Shown piece by piece: positions 31,881 through 40,478 of a stretch of DNA of 64,000 nt. Both the position numbers and the translations under genes were made by a program. How positions within the stretch are numbered: the first letter of the stretch is position 1; every line of letters starts with the position of its first letter. The stretch covers positions 1-64,000 of the forward strand of contig WLMZ01000002.1 in the NCBI GenBank assembly GCA_009726095.1, in the 5' to 3' direction. Under the pieces are notes generated by a model. It saw nothing but the letters and a program-made list of their open reading frames with translations. It searched no databases and was not told the DNA's origin. This stretch comes from Actinomycetota bacterium. Its GTDB lineage: Bacteria; Actinomycetota; Acidimicrobiia; Acidimicrobiales; Ilumatobacteraceae.

Positions 31881-32861
31881 GTGCCAACCACCCTGCAGCG
31901 CGGCGAGTCGCCCCCTCCCGACGTACGTCCCGAGCACATCGCCGAGGCCATGCAACGCATCGGTGGCCATGTGCGGCGCACGCCAGTCATCGCCACCCGC
32001 GCGGGCGAGCTCGGGCTCACATACGGCGTCACGCTGAAACTCGAACTGCTGCAGTACGCCGGATCGTTCAAGACACGAGGCGCATTCAATCGGGTCCTCA
32101 GCGCGGCGGCCCAAGGTGGCATCGGTTCGGCCGGGGTGATCGCTGCCTCGGGTGGCAACCATGGCGCAGCGCTGGCATTCGTGGCCGGCCAGCTCGGCTA
32201 CCCGGCCGAGATCTTTGTGCCATCCACCAGCCCGGCGATCAAGCGCGACCGCATCGCCGGGTACGGCGCGCGCGTCAACGTGATCGATGGGTATTTCGAC
32301 GACGCACAGACGGCGGCGGTACAACGCCAACTCGCCTCGGGTGCGTTGGCCGTGCACCCCTTCGAACACATCGACATCGTCGCCGGCCAGGGCACGATGT
32401 CGATGGAGATCGATGATCAGGTCGGCGACTACGACACGCTCATCGTGGCTACCGGTGGCGGCGGGTTCATCGCCGGTCAGGCAGCCTGGGTGCAGGATCG
32501 CCGCCGGGTGGTCAGCGTCGAGCCGATCACGAGTTGCTGTCTGCACGCGGCGCGGCTCAACGGCGCCCCGGTACAGGTAGAGGTTGCGGGCGTGGCTGCC
32601 GACTCGCTCGGCACGCGTCAGCTCGGCGCCGTGGCGTGGTCGATCGTGCGCAACTACGTCGACGATGCGGTCCTGGTGCACGACGACGACATCCGCTCGA
32701 CACAGCGCGCCCTCTGGGACGAGTTCCGCCTCGTGGTGGAACCAGGCGGGGCCGCTGCGCTGGCAGCCCTGCGATCGGGTGCCTATGTGCCCGAGGCCGG
32801 CGAGCGCGTCGTGGTGGCCGTGTGTGGCAGCAACTGCGACCCGGCTACCGTCACAGCCTGA
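31881..32861 (+). CDS. Serine/threonine dehydratase-like PLP enzyme
   Basis: HVRRTPVIATRAGELGLTYGVTLKLELLQYAGSFKTRGAFNRVLSAAAQGG...GVIAASGGNHGAALAFVAGQLGYPAEIFVP. Confidence 0.87.
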   Translation: MPTTLQRGESPPPDVRPEHIAEAMQRIGGHVRRTPVIATRAGELGLTYGVTLKLELLQYAGSFKTRGAFNRVLSAAAQGGIGSAGVIAASGGNHGAALAFVAGQLGYPAEIFVPSTSPAIKRDRIAGYGARVNVIDGYFDDAQTAAVQRQLASGALAVHPFEHIDIVAGQGTMSMEIDDQVGDYDTLIVATGGGGFIAGQAAWVQDRRRVVSVEPITSCCLHAARLNGAPVQVEVAGVAADSLGTRQLGAVAWSIVRNYVDDAVLVHDDDIRSTQRALWDEFRLVVEPGGAAALAALRSGAYVPEAGERVVVAVCGSNCDPATVTA

Positions 32862-33714
32862 ACACATCAACAGCGTTGTCGCGCAGGAACCGCTGCCACA
32901 CGTGCTGGCGGAACGGCACCTCGCGTAGCTCGGCCACGATGCGATCGAGCGACAATCCCATTGGGTAGTACCCGGCGTACAGCACCTTGTTGACGCCTCG
33001 GGAGTTGGCGTAGTCCACGATCTCACGAGGAAAGTACTTCGGGGCGAACGCGCTGGTCATGTAGTAGAGACCCGGCCATTTCAGCATCAACTTCACGGCG
33101 AGTTCCTGCCACGGCTCGGCGCCATGACGCATCACGATGCGCAGATCGGGGAAGTCGTAGCAGACCTGATCGAAGTGCTCGACATGCTGGCAGAGCATGG
33201 GCACACGCGGCCCGGGGACACCGGCGTTGATGATCATCGGGATGTCGAGGTCGACACACGTTGCGTACAGCGGGTAATAGCGGGCATCGCTGACCGCCAC
33301 CTGCGGCAGGCAACCCGAGGGGAACGAGGTGACGGCCTTGATCCCCCATTCGGCATGTGCAGTGCGGATACGGCGGATCGCTCCACCGATGTCGTTGGGG
33401 TCGGCATCCACGCATGGGATGATGCGATCCGGATGTGCAAGGAGCGCCTTCACGGATTCGTCCGAGCCCATGTGCACCATGCCCCTCGCCACACCGCAGC
33501 GGTCCATGTCGGCGAGCAGCATCGCCACCGTGTCGGTCTGCTCGTCGACATCACCGGGCACCTCGGTGAACATGTACTGGGCGGGCATCGTCATCACTTT
33601 CGACTCGGCGTCCTTCACCGCTCCGGCCAGGAACTGATAGTGGTCACCCGCAGTGCGCTTGGGGAACCCGATCATCAGATCGATGATGCCGATGTCGTCC
33701 ATGGGATGGCTCAT
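32851..33714 (-). CDS. Amidohydrolase family protein
   Basis: DDIGIIDLMIGFPKRTAGDHYQFLAG...WGIKAVTSFPSGCLPQVAVSDARYYPLYATCVDLDIPMIINAGVPGPRVPM...IVMRHGAEPW. Confidence 0.8.
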   Translation of the reverse strand: MSHPMDDIGIIDLMIGFPKRTAGDHYQFLAGAVKDAESKVMTMPAQYMFTEVPGDVDEQTDTVAMLLADMDRCGVARGMVHMGSDESVKALLAHPDRIIPCVDADPNDIGGAIRRIRTAHAEWGIKAVTSFPSGCLPQVAVSDARYYPLYATCVDLDIPMIINAGVPGPRVPMLCQHVEHFDQVCYDFPDLRIVMRHGAEPWQELAVKLMLKWPGLYYMTSAFAPKYFPREIVDYANSRGVNKVLYAGYYPMGLSLDRIVAELREVPFRQHVWQRFLRDNAVDVFRL

Positions 33715-33791
33715 GAGCGCACCATAGATGCGACGTTCGCTACGTTGGGAACTGTGACATCAGCGGCACGCCAGGCACCGAGGTCAAACAC

Positions 33792-34337
33792 ATGAAACCC
33801 GTCGCCGCCTCCGGCCCGAAGGCGGGGGCCAAGGGAGCAACCCCGGCGACCGTGCTGCTGCAACAGGCCGGCGTGGCCTTCAGCGTGCACGAGTTCGGAC
33901 ACGACCCTGGCGAGCGCCACTACGGTAAGGCAGCCGCCGAGGCACTCGGCGTCGACGAGAACCGCGTCTTCAAGACCCTGCTCGCTGCGCTCGATGGTGC
34001 CGCAACGGTGCCGGGAGTTGCATCGGCAACCACGGCCGTTGGCATCGTGCCGGTCAGTGGCCAGCTGTCGCTGAAGGAGCTTGCATCGGCCGTCGGCGCG
34101 AAGCGGGCAGAGATGTGCGACCCGGTCGTGGCGCAACGCCTCACCGGATACGTGGTCGGAGGAATCAGTCCCTTCGGCCAGCGCAAGGTGCTCCCCACGG
34201 TCATCGATGAGACCTGTCTGCTGTTCGACACCATCTTCGTCAGCGGCGGTAAGCGCGGGTTCGACATCGAGATCGCTCCCGGCGATCTGATCTCGGTGCT
34301 ACGCGCCGTGGTGGCCCCCATCGGCACCGCCCACTGA
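33792..34337 (+). CDS. ybaK: Cys-tRNA(Pro)/Cys-tRNA(Cys) deacylase YbaK-like
   Basis: ATPATVLLQQAGVAFSVHEFGHDPGERHYGKAAAEALGVDENRVFKTLLAAL...ELASAVGAKRAEMCDPVVAQRLTGYVVGGISPFGQRKVLPTVID. Confidence 0.93.
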   Translation: MKPVAASGPKAGAKGATPATVLLQQAGVAFSVHEFGHDPGERHYGKAAAEALGVDENRVFKTLLAALDGAATVPGVASATTAVGIVPVSGQLSLKELASAVGAKRAEMCDPVVAQRLTGYVVGGISPFGQRKVLPTVIDETCLLFDTIFVSGGKRGFDIEIAPGDLISVLRAVVAPIGTAH

Positions 34338-34352
34338 ACAACTCCGCGCGGG

Positions 34353-35267
34353 CTATCCGAGCGAGCGCCTGCGGTTTGCCTCCCGGCGTCGTAACGCTTC
34401 GATACGCGCCACCCGGCTGCGCGGCGATGGATGCGTCACCAACAGTTCGTCGCGAAGCGAAAGGCCCTCATTGTTCGTTTGCGTGGAAGCAACGCGACGC
34501 AGTGCTGTCGCAAGCTCGCGCCCGAAACCCATCTCGACCGCCCGTCGGTCGGCCTCGAACTCGGCACCCTTGCCGATGCGATTGGCAATCCTGTTGCTGA
34601 GCAACAGCGCAGCCAGGAACACCCAAGCGACTGCATTGAGCACTCCGCTGACCAACCGACCCACCGCCGTGAGCAGCGGGGAATGACTGGCGAAGCTGCG
34701 GGTGGCGGCCACCGCGACGTTCTGGAGGAAGAACCCCACCCGGGCGAGCACGAAGATGGGCAGGCTCAACCATTGGCGCAGCGTGAGCGCCACGGTGTGG
34801 AAACCCAGATGATGGGCGATCTCGTGCGCGAGCACACCGGTCATCTCGTCGCGCGGCAGCGCGTCGATGGCATACGACGTGACCACCAGCAGGCTGCCTC
34901 CGCACGCAAACGCATTGAGTTCGTCGGATGGAAGCACCGCAAGAGCGAACCGATGCGGCGGGATGCCCAGCTGTTGGGCCACGCTTCGCCAGGCCGGCTC
35001 GAGCCGGCGCGACTGTTCGACGGTGGCGCGGTGCGCACCCAGCATCCGCATGACCAACACGTTCTGCAACGGCCTCCAGAACATCACCACCACGGCGCCC
35101 AGATGCAGGCAGGCGAACAACCAGTACGGCACTCGCCACCATTCGCGAATCGGTAGCCAGAACACAGCGAGCGACAACAGCCACATCGGAATGATCGCGA
35201 TGATGGGCAATGCGGCCGTCAGGGCAGACCGCTCCACAGACCGCCCGGCGCCGCGGTAACGGATCAC
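34353..35267 (-). CDS. M48-family zinc metallopeptidase, integral membrane
   Basis: LNAFACGGSLLVVTSYAIDALPRDEMTGVLAHEIAHHLGFHTVAL: HEIAHH zinc motif and TM segments; GTG 35267 chosen, ORF is open to 35369. Confidence 0.9.
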   Translation of the reverse strand: MIRYRGAGRSVERSALTAALPIIAIIPMWLLSLAVFWLPIREWWRVPYWLFACLHLGAVVVMFWRPLQNVLVMRMLGAHRATVEQSRRLEPAWRSVAQQLGIPPHRFALAVLPSDELNAFACGGSLLVVTSYAIDALPRDEMTGVLAHEIAHHLGFHTVALTLRQWLSLPIFVLARVGFFLQNVAVAATRSFASHSPLLTAVGRLVSGVLNAVAWVFLAALLLSNRIANRIGKGAEFEADRRAVEMGFGRELATALRRVASTQTNNEGLSLRDELLVTHPSPRSRVARIEALRRREANRRRSLG

Positions 35268-35578
35268 GCCGATCGCCCGCGAGGTTGAGTTTGGAGATAG
35301 TGGAGCGCGTTCACCCGCGCTCAATCTAGGTCCTCGACACACGATGAGTTTCGGGGCGATGCACGCCATGCTCGGTCTCCGTCAAGAATGTGGCGATGCT
35401 GTGCGGCCCACGACCACGGTGCGTGGATTTGCACGAACCATTGTCAAGCTTGAGCAAAGATCAACCGCTATCCCTGTACCGATTTCCAATTTTGATTATT
35501 CTGCAAACCTGTATCAGGTACCGCGCCTGATCTTGAGCTTCGGAACGCGCAACGTGTGTTACGGGAAGGAGGTGCGGG

Positions 35579-37345
35579 ATGACGCTTGACGTCACGACAG
35601 TCCACCCGCACGCCACTCCCGATACCGTTCGCGACCTGCTCGACCGGGCCAAGGGCATCGAACAGGACGATCCCGCCCTCGGACGCTCCCTGGTGCAGCA
35701 GGCCCGTGTGCTCGCCCACGCCCTGGGCGACGATGCCGACGAGGCCGAGGCCCTCTACCGCCTGGCCAGCCTGGCCTACTACGGCGGGCATGCCGACGAA
35801 GCCTTCGGCGTGGCCGTCGGTGCACGCGACCTCGCCCGCAAGGCCGGCGCCGCAGTGACCGAGGTGTGTGCGCTCAACCTGATGGGCATCGTGCACTTCA
35901 ACGCTGGCAACCACAGCGAAGCCCTCGCCTGTTGTCTGCGGGCGCTCGAGCAGTACCGCACCACCGATCACCGTGTCGACGAGGGCAACCTGCTCAACAC
36001 GGTTGCGTCCATCCATCATTCACTCGGTGACACCGACCGCGCCATCGTCACCTACGAGGCTGCGCTCACAGCGAACCGCCAACTCGCCCGGCCCGATGTC
36101 GACGCCATCACGCTCACCAATATGGCCGAGCTCCGCGCTCAGCGCCACGAGTATTTCCTGGCGGCCAGTCTGGGCGAATCGGCACTCGAGCTCTCCCGGG
36201 CACACGCACCCAGCTTCATACCCGACGTGCTCGCCAACCTTGGCGAGGCCTACGCGAGCCTGCACGATCTCGCCCGCGCCGCGCAATGCTTCGACGAGGC
36301 ACTGAGCATCCTCGATGATCGCACCCGGCGCGGCACGGCACCCACGCCTACCAGCGTCATCGCCGTGCGCGTCGCGCGAGGCAAGTCATACCTCGGCCAG
36401 GGCGAACTCATCGGCGCCGAGGCCGACCTGGCGGTTGCGCTCGATGTCGCCAGGGCAACCAACTTGCGCTCGCTCGAGCTCACCATCCACGAGCTGCTCA
36501 GCAGGGTCTACCGCCAGCTGGGCCGCTTCGAAGAGGCGCTCGAGCACCAAGAGGCCCGGTTCGACCTGCACCAGAGCCTCTTCAACGAGGGCACCGACCT
36601 GCGCATCAAGACCCTGCAGATCGCCCACGACACCGAGCACGCCCGCCAACAGGCCGAGATCCTGCGCCTGCGCACCAGCGAACTCGAGGCCCTCGTTCGA
36701 GGCCGCACCCACGAACTCGAGGAATACCAACTCGAGGCCTTCCAACGTCTGGCCGTGCTGGCCGAGTTCCGTGACACCGACACCGGCGAGCACACCATCC
36801 GCGTCGGCGACCTGTCCGCCGACATCGCGCTGGCGCTGCGCGAGGAGCGCGGTTGGTGCGAGCAGCTCCGACTCGCCGCACGCCTGCACGACATCGGCAA
36901 GGTCTCGGTGCCCGATGCCATCTTGTTGAAGCCCGGACCACTCACCGCCGACGAGTTCGAGATCATGAAGACGCACACCACCGTCGGTGCGCAGATCCTT
37001 TCCGGCAGTACGTCCACGCTCATCCAACTCGGCGCCGTGGTGGCTCTGAACCATCACGAACGATGGGACGGCACGGGCTACCCGTCGGGCCTGCAGGGCA
37101 CCGACATTCCCCGCTGTGGCCGCATCGTCACCGTCGCCGATGTGTTCGATGCGCTCACCAGCGAGCGCGTCTACAAGCACGCGTGGTCGCAGGCCGAGGC
37201 CCTCACCTACATCATCAGCGCCAGCGGCTCGCAGTTCGAGCCCGAGGTGGTCGATGCGTTCGTCGGGGTCATCGTGCGGCGCCATCCGTACCTGCAGGCC
37301 GAGGTCGAGGCCAACGCCGGCGCTCAGACCCGACCGAACAACTGA
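35579..37345 (+). CDS. Tetratricopeptide-repeat protein with C-terminal HD-GYP phosphodiesterase domain
   Basis: N-terminal TPR-like helices (EALACCLRALEQYRTTDHRVDEGNLLNTVASIHHSLGDTDRAIVTYEAAL); C-terminal ARLHDIGKVSVPDAILLKPGPLTADEFEIMKTHTTVGAQIL...NHHERWDGTGYPSGLQGTDIP (HD-GYP). SD AAGGAGG upstream. Confidence 0.92.
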   Translation: MTLDVTTVHPHATPDTVRDLLDRAKGIEQDDPALGRSLVQQARVLAHALGDDADEAEALYRLASLAYYGGHADEAFGVAVGARDLARKAGAAVTEVCALNLMGIVHFNAGNHSEALACCLRALEQYRTTDHRVDEGNLLNTVASIHHSLGDTDRAIVTYEAALTANRQLARPDVDAITLTNMAELRAQRHEYFLAASLGESALELSRAHAPSFIPDVLANLGEAYASLHDLARAAQCFDEALSILDDRTRRGTAPTPTSVIAVRVARGKSYLGQGELIGAEADLAVALDVARATNLRSLELTIHELLSRVYRQLGRFEEALEHQEARFDLHQSLFNEGTDLRIKTLQIAHDTEHARQQAEILRLRTSELEALVRGRTHELEEYQLEAFQRLAVLAEFRDTDTGEHTIRVGDLSADIALALREERGWCEQLRLAARLHDIGKVSVPDAILLKPGPLTADEFEIMKTHTTVGAQILSGSTSTLIQLGAVVALNHHERWDGTGYPSGLQGTDIPRCGRIVTVADVFDALTSERVYKHAWSQAEALTYIISASGSQFEPEVVDAFVGVIVRRHPYLQAEVEANAGAQTRPNN

Positions 37346-37372
37346 CCCCGGTCTGGCTCTACACTCGCCGCA

Positions 37373-37684
37373 ATGGGCGCCTCTCGCACTGAACGAATCG
37401 AACTGCGCGCGCGGCACCCGAAGTGGAAGAACGCCCCCGTTCGTATCGAGATGCTCGAATGCATCAACTGCGATGCGTGCCTGCGCCACTGCCCATCGCA
37501 GTTCGGCGCCATCTTCAACCACGGAGCCGACGTGGTCATTCTCCCCGAGCTCTGCAGCGGGTGCGACAAGTGCCTGCCGGTGTGCCCGGTGAATTGCATC
37601 TACCCGTTCCCGGAATGGGAACAGCAGGGTTACCCCCTCGAGTGGTGGGAGCTGCCGCTCTCGAAGGAAGATCCCTACATCTGA
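37373..37684 (+). CDS. 2[4Fe-4S]-type ferredoxin
   Basis: IEMLECINCDACLRHCPSQFGAIFNHGADVVILPELCSGCDKCLPVCPVNCIYPFPEWEQQGYPLEWWELPLSKEDPYI. Confidence 0.9.
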   Translation: MGASRTERIELRARHPKWKNAPVRIEMLECINCDACLRHCPSQFGAIFNHGADVVILPELCSGCDKCLPVCPVNCIYPFPEWEQQGYPLEWWELPLSKEDPYI

Positions 37685-37774
37685 TCTGGGTCGCTGATCT
37701 GGGTCGCTGATCTGGGTCGCTGATCTGGGTCGCTGATCTGGGTCGCTGATCTGGGTCGCTGATCTGGGTCGCTG
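37681..37774. repeat. 13-bp tandem repeat, 7 complete identical copies
   Basis: (CTGATCTGGGTCG)x7 from 37681 to 37771 plus partial CTG; ferredoxin stop TGA is in the first copy. Confidence 0.97.
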
Positions 37775-37811
37775 CTCGCAGAATGGCAGCGATCTGCGAT
37801 AGAACGAACCC

Positions 37812-38573
37812 ATGACTGTCTCTTTCATCCCAGGCGCCGAGGCGTGGTCGCACACAACCACCGGCGCGCGCGGCGCGCTCGTGATTCACGGATTCACCGG
37901 CAACCCGGGCTCGATGCGCGGTCTCGCCGAGGCGTTCGCTGGCGCCGACTACCACGTGGAGCTGCCGCGTTTGCCCGGCCATGGCACCACCGTCGAGGAC
38001 ATGCTCACCACGGGGTGGGCAGACTGGAGCAACGAGGTCGAGGCCGCCTATCAACGTCTGGTGGCGCGCTGCACCAGCGTGGTGGTTGCCGGCCTGAGCA
38101 TGGGTGGCCTGCTCACCCTGTGGGCCGCCACGCAGCACCCCGAGATCGCCGGCATCGTCTGCATCAATCCGGTCACCCAGCCACAGCCCCCCGAGGTCAT
38201 GGACATGCTGCAGGGCATGATCGATGGCGGCACCGTGATCATGCCGGGTATCGGATCCGACATCGCCGACCCCGACGTTCACGAGAGCGCCTATGAAGGC
38301 ACCCCGCTGCCCTGCCTCTTGAACATGCTCACCCAGGGTGCCGCCGTCGTGGCACCGCACTACCACTCGTTGCGCATGCCCATGCTGCTGATGAACTCGC
38401 CGCAGGACCACGTGGTGGAACCGGCACAGGCCGAGTTCCTCGCCCATGCCTACGGCGGCCCGCTCGAGCGCATCACGCTCGAGCGCAGCTTCCACGTTGC
38501 CACGCAGGATTACGACAAGGAGCTGATCAACATCGAGGCGGTCAAGTTCGCCAACCGCGTGACCGCACTGTGA
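37812..38573 (+). CDS. Alpha/beta hydrolase (carboxylesterase/monoacylglycerol lipase-like)
   Basis: GALVIHGFTGNPGSMRGLAEAFAGADYHVELPRLPGHGTTVEDMLTTGWADW...VVVAGLSMGGLLTLWAA (GxSxG). Confidence 0.92.
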   Translation: MTVSFIPGAEAWSHTTTGARGALVIHGFTGNPGSMRGLAEAFAGADYHVELPRLPGHGTTVEDMLTTGWADWSNEVEAAYQRLVARCTSVVVAGLSMGGLLTLWAATQHPEIAGIVCINPVTQPQPPEVMDMLQGMIDGGTVIMPGIGSDIADPDVHESAYEGTPLPCLLNMLTQGAAVVAPHYHSLRMPMLLMNSPQDHVVEPAQAEFLAHAYGGPLERITLERSFHVATQDYDKELINIEAVKFANRVTAL

Positions 38574-39490
38574 TCCGCCTGTCTGGCATCGTCGCCAGCC
38601 TGCCCAGCCCTTCGAGCGGCACACTGAACATCGGGCCGTTGCGCATCCATGCCTACGGTCTCATGATCGCGCTCGGCATCATCGCCGGCGTCTGGCTGAT
38701 GGGCCGCCGGTTCGAACAACGCGGTATCGGCACCCGTGACGATGCCAATGCCGTCGCCATGTGGGGTGTCATCGGGGGCGTCATCGGCGCCCGCCTTTAT
38801 CACGTGGTCACCGACTGGTCGAAGTTCGCGCATCACCTCTCTGACATCCCCAAGATCTGGCAGGGCGGTCTCGGAATACCGGGCGGGCTGCTGCTCGGCA
38901 TCATCGCCGGTGTCTGGGCGATGAAGCGACGCAACGTCCCCGTTGCAACGGCACTCGATTGTGCCGCACCGGCGCTGCCGCTCGCGCAGTCCATCGGTCG
39001 GTGGGGCAACTGGTGGAACCAGGAACTGTACGGCCGCGCCACCACCCTGCCGTGGGGCCTTCGTATCGACAACGACCACCTGCCCGTCAATCCGGCTACG
39101 AAGCATCTCTACGCATCGGGCACGCTGTTCCAGCCGACGTTCCTGTACGAATCGCTGGCAAACGTGGCGCTCTGCGGGCTGCTGCTGCTGATCGATCGCC
39201 GGAGCAAGCCACGTGTTGGCCACCTGTTGGCGATGTATCTCATGGGCTACGGGGTCATCCGCTTCTTCGTCGAGGGCCTACGTATCGACGAGGCGCATCA
39301 CATTGCCGGCCTGCGCCTCAACCAATGGGTGGCACTCGCAGCTGTGGTCGGTGCCGGTGCGTACATCGCCATCTCCTCGCGTCGGCCATCGCCCGAAGTT
39401 GCCATGACAACCGCCGCCGAGATGCCGCAAGTCGCTACGGAGCAAGACCCCGAAGTTGCTCCGCCAGCACCTCCGGAATCACAGGATTGA
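38570..39490 (+). CDS. lgt: Prolipoprotein diacylglyceryl transferase
   Basis: LNIGPLRIHAYGLMIALGIIAGVWLMGRR...GGVIGARLYHVVTDW...IGRWGNWWNQELYGRATTLPWGLRID. Confidence 0.95.
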   Translation: MIRLSGIVASLPSPSSGTLNIGPLRIHAYGLMIALGIIAGVWLMGRRFEQRGIGTRDDANAVAMWGVIGGVIGARLYHVVTDWSKFAHHLSDIPKIWQGGLGIPGGLLLGIIAGVWAMKRRNVPVATALDCAAPALPLAQSIGRWGNWWNQELYGRATTLPWGLRIDNDHLPVNPATKHLYASGTLFQPTFLYESLANVALCGLLLLIDRRSKPRVGHLLAMYLMGYGVIRFFVEGLRIDEAHHIAGLRLNQWVALAAVVGAGAYIAISSRRPSPEVAMTTAAEMPQVATEQDPEVAPPAPPESQD

Positions 39491-40310
39491 AGAACTCGCC
39501 GCAGGCCACCTCGGCGGCGGCGATGAAGCGGGGCACACCCGCCGACCGCCACGGTGACACGATCTCGATCTGGAACCACGGCTCGACCCATTCGCCGCCG
39601 GTGGGGGCCTGCATCAGCCACATCATGTAGGGCAGGGCCCGCCCGTGCAGCGTGTCGAGTCGTTCGAAGACATCGACCAGCAATCCGGCCAGGTCGTCGC
39701 GGCCCTGTTCGGTGAGGGCTGCCAGATTGGGCACGCGTTCGCGCGGCGCCAGCGTGAGCGCCACCGGATACGTGGGCGCGTGCGGTACATACGCCTGCCA
39801 CCCACCGCACGCTGCCACGGCACGATCACCGGGATTGGGGTCGGGCTGCCAGCCGGCGGCGAAGATGCGTCGCGGCCGTTCGGGCACATGGTCGTACGCG
39901 TAGATCTGACCATGGGGATGAGCGATGGTCGCGCCGACCTCGGGACCACGGTTCTCGAACACCAGCACGAACTCGACATCGTCACGACGGCCAAGTTCGA
40001 TGGAGCGCTCGGCCCACAGGTCGATCACCTTGCGCACGCCCGGTACACCCAGCGACCAGAAGGTTGCCTCGTGCTCAGAGGTGTACAGCACCACCTCGCA
40101 CCGATCGCCGGGCATGGCAGGCCAACGGTTGCGGAACCAACGCACGTCATAGGGGTCGGGGGCCTCGAGGCCACCCGGGCAGAACGGGCAACCCGAGCTC
40201 GGCAGGTTCGGTCGCGCCTGGCGCGAGCCGACCACATGCACGATGGTGCCCAGATGCGGATCGACCCGTTCGTCACGAGGGCCGCTCGCGGGAGTCCCCT
40301 CGGTGATCAT
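39435..40310 (-). CDS. galT: Galactose-1-phosphate uridylyltransferase
   Basis: CPFCPGGLEAPDPYDVRWFRNRWPAMPGD...VLVFENRGPEVGATIAHPHGQIYAYDHVPERPRRI (HPHGQ). Start revised to MITEGTPAS. Confidence 0.93.
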   Translation of the reverse strand: MITEGTPASGPRDERVDPHLGTIVHVVGSRQARPNLPSSGCPFCPGGLEAPDPYDVRWFRNRWPAMPGDRCEVVLYTSEHEATFWSLGVPGVRKVIDLWAERSIELGRRDDVEFVLVFENRGPEVGATIAHPHGQIYAYDHVPERPRRIFAAGWQPDPNPGDRAVAACGGWQAYVPHAPTYPVALTLAPRERVPNLAALTEQGRDDLAGLLVDVFERLDTLHGRALPYMMWLMQAPTGGEWVEPWFQIEIVSPWRSAGVPRFIAAAEVACGEFFNPVIPEVLAEQLRGLAP

Positions 40311-40403
40311 TGCTCCAGCCTGCCGTCGCCCCGGCCCCGGAGTCAACCGGAGCGATCGACAGGCGCCCGACGCGCCCCGGGTCACCCCAGAACATCGCAC
40401 GGC

Positions 40404-40415
40404 CGGTCCGGACCG
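40404..40415. promoter_or_regulatory. 12-bp palindrome in galT/GH36 divergent intergenic region
   Basis: CGGTCCGGACCG perfect palindrome between galT start (40310) and GH36 start (40479). Confidence 0.35.
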
Positions 40416-40478
40416 TCTACCTTGCGGTGCAGCAACAAGTTGAGGAACTCCCCGCACGGGAGCCGGCAAGGGGTAGTC

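Noticed and set aside
37681-37774. CRISPR array
   Set aside because: Repeats are 13 bp and directly abutting, with no spacers and no cas genes.
36386-37861. 491-aa minus-strand ORF through the HD-GYP gene and the 13-bp array (QRPRSATQISDPD repeats)
   Set aside because: Antisense shadow of HD-GYP and ferredoxin genes; the periodic peptide only reflects the 13-bp DNA repeat lacking stops in that strand.
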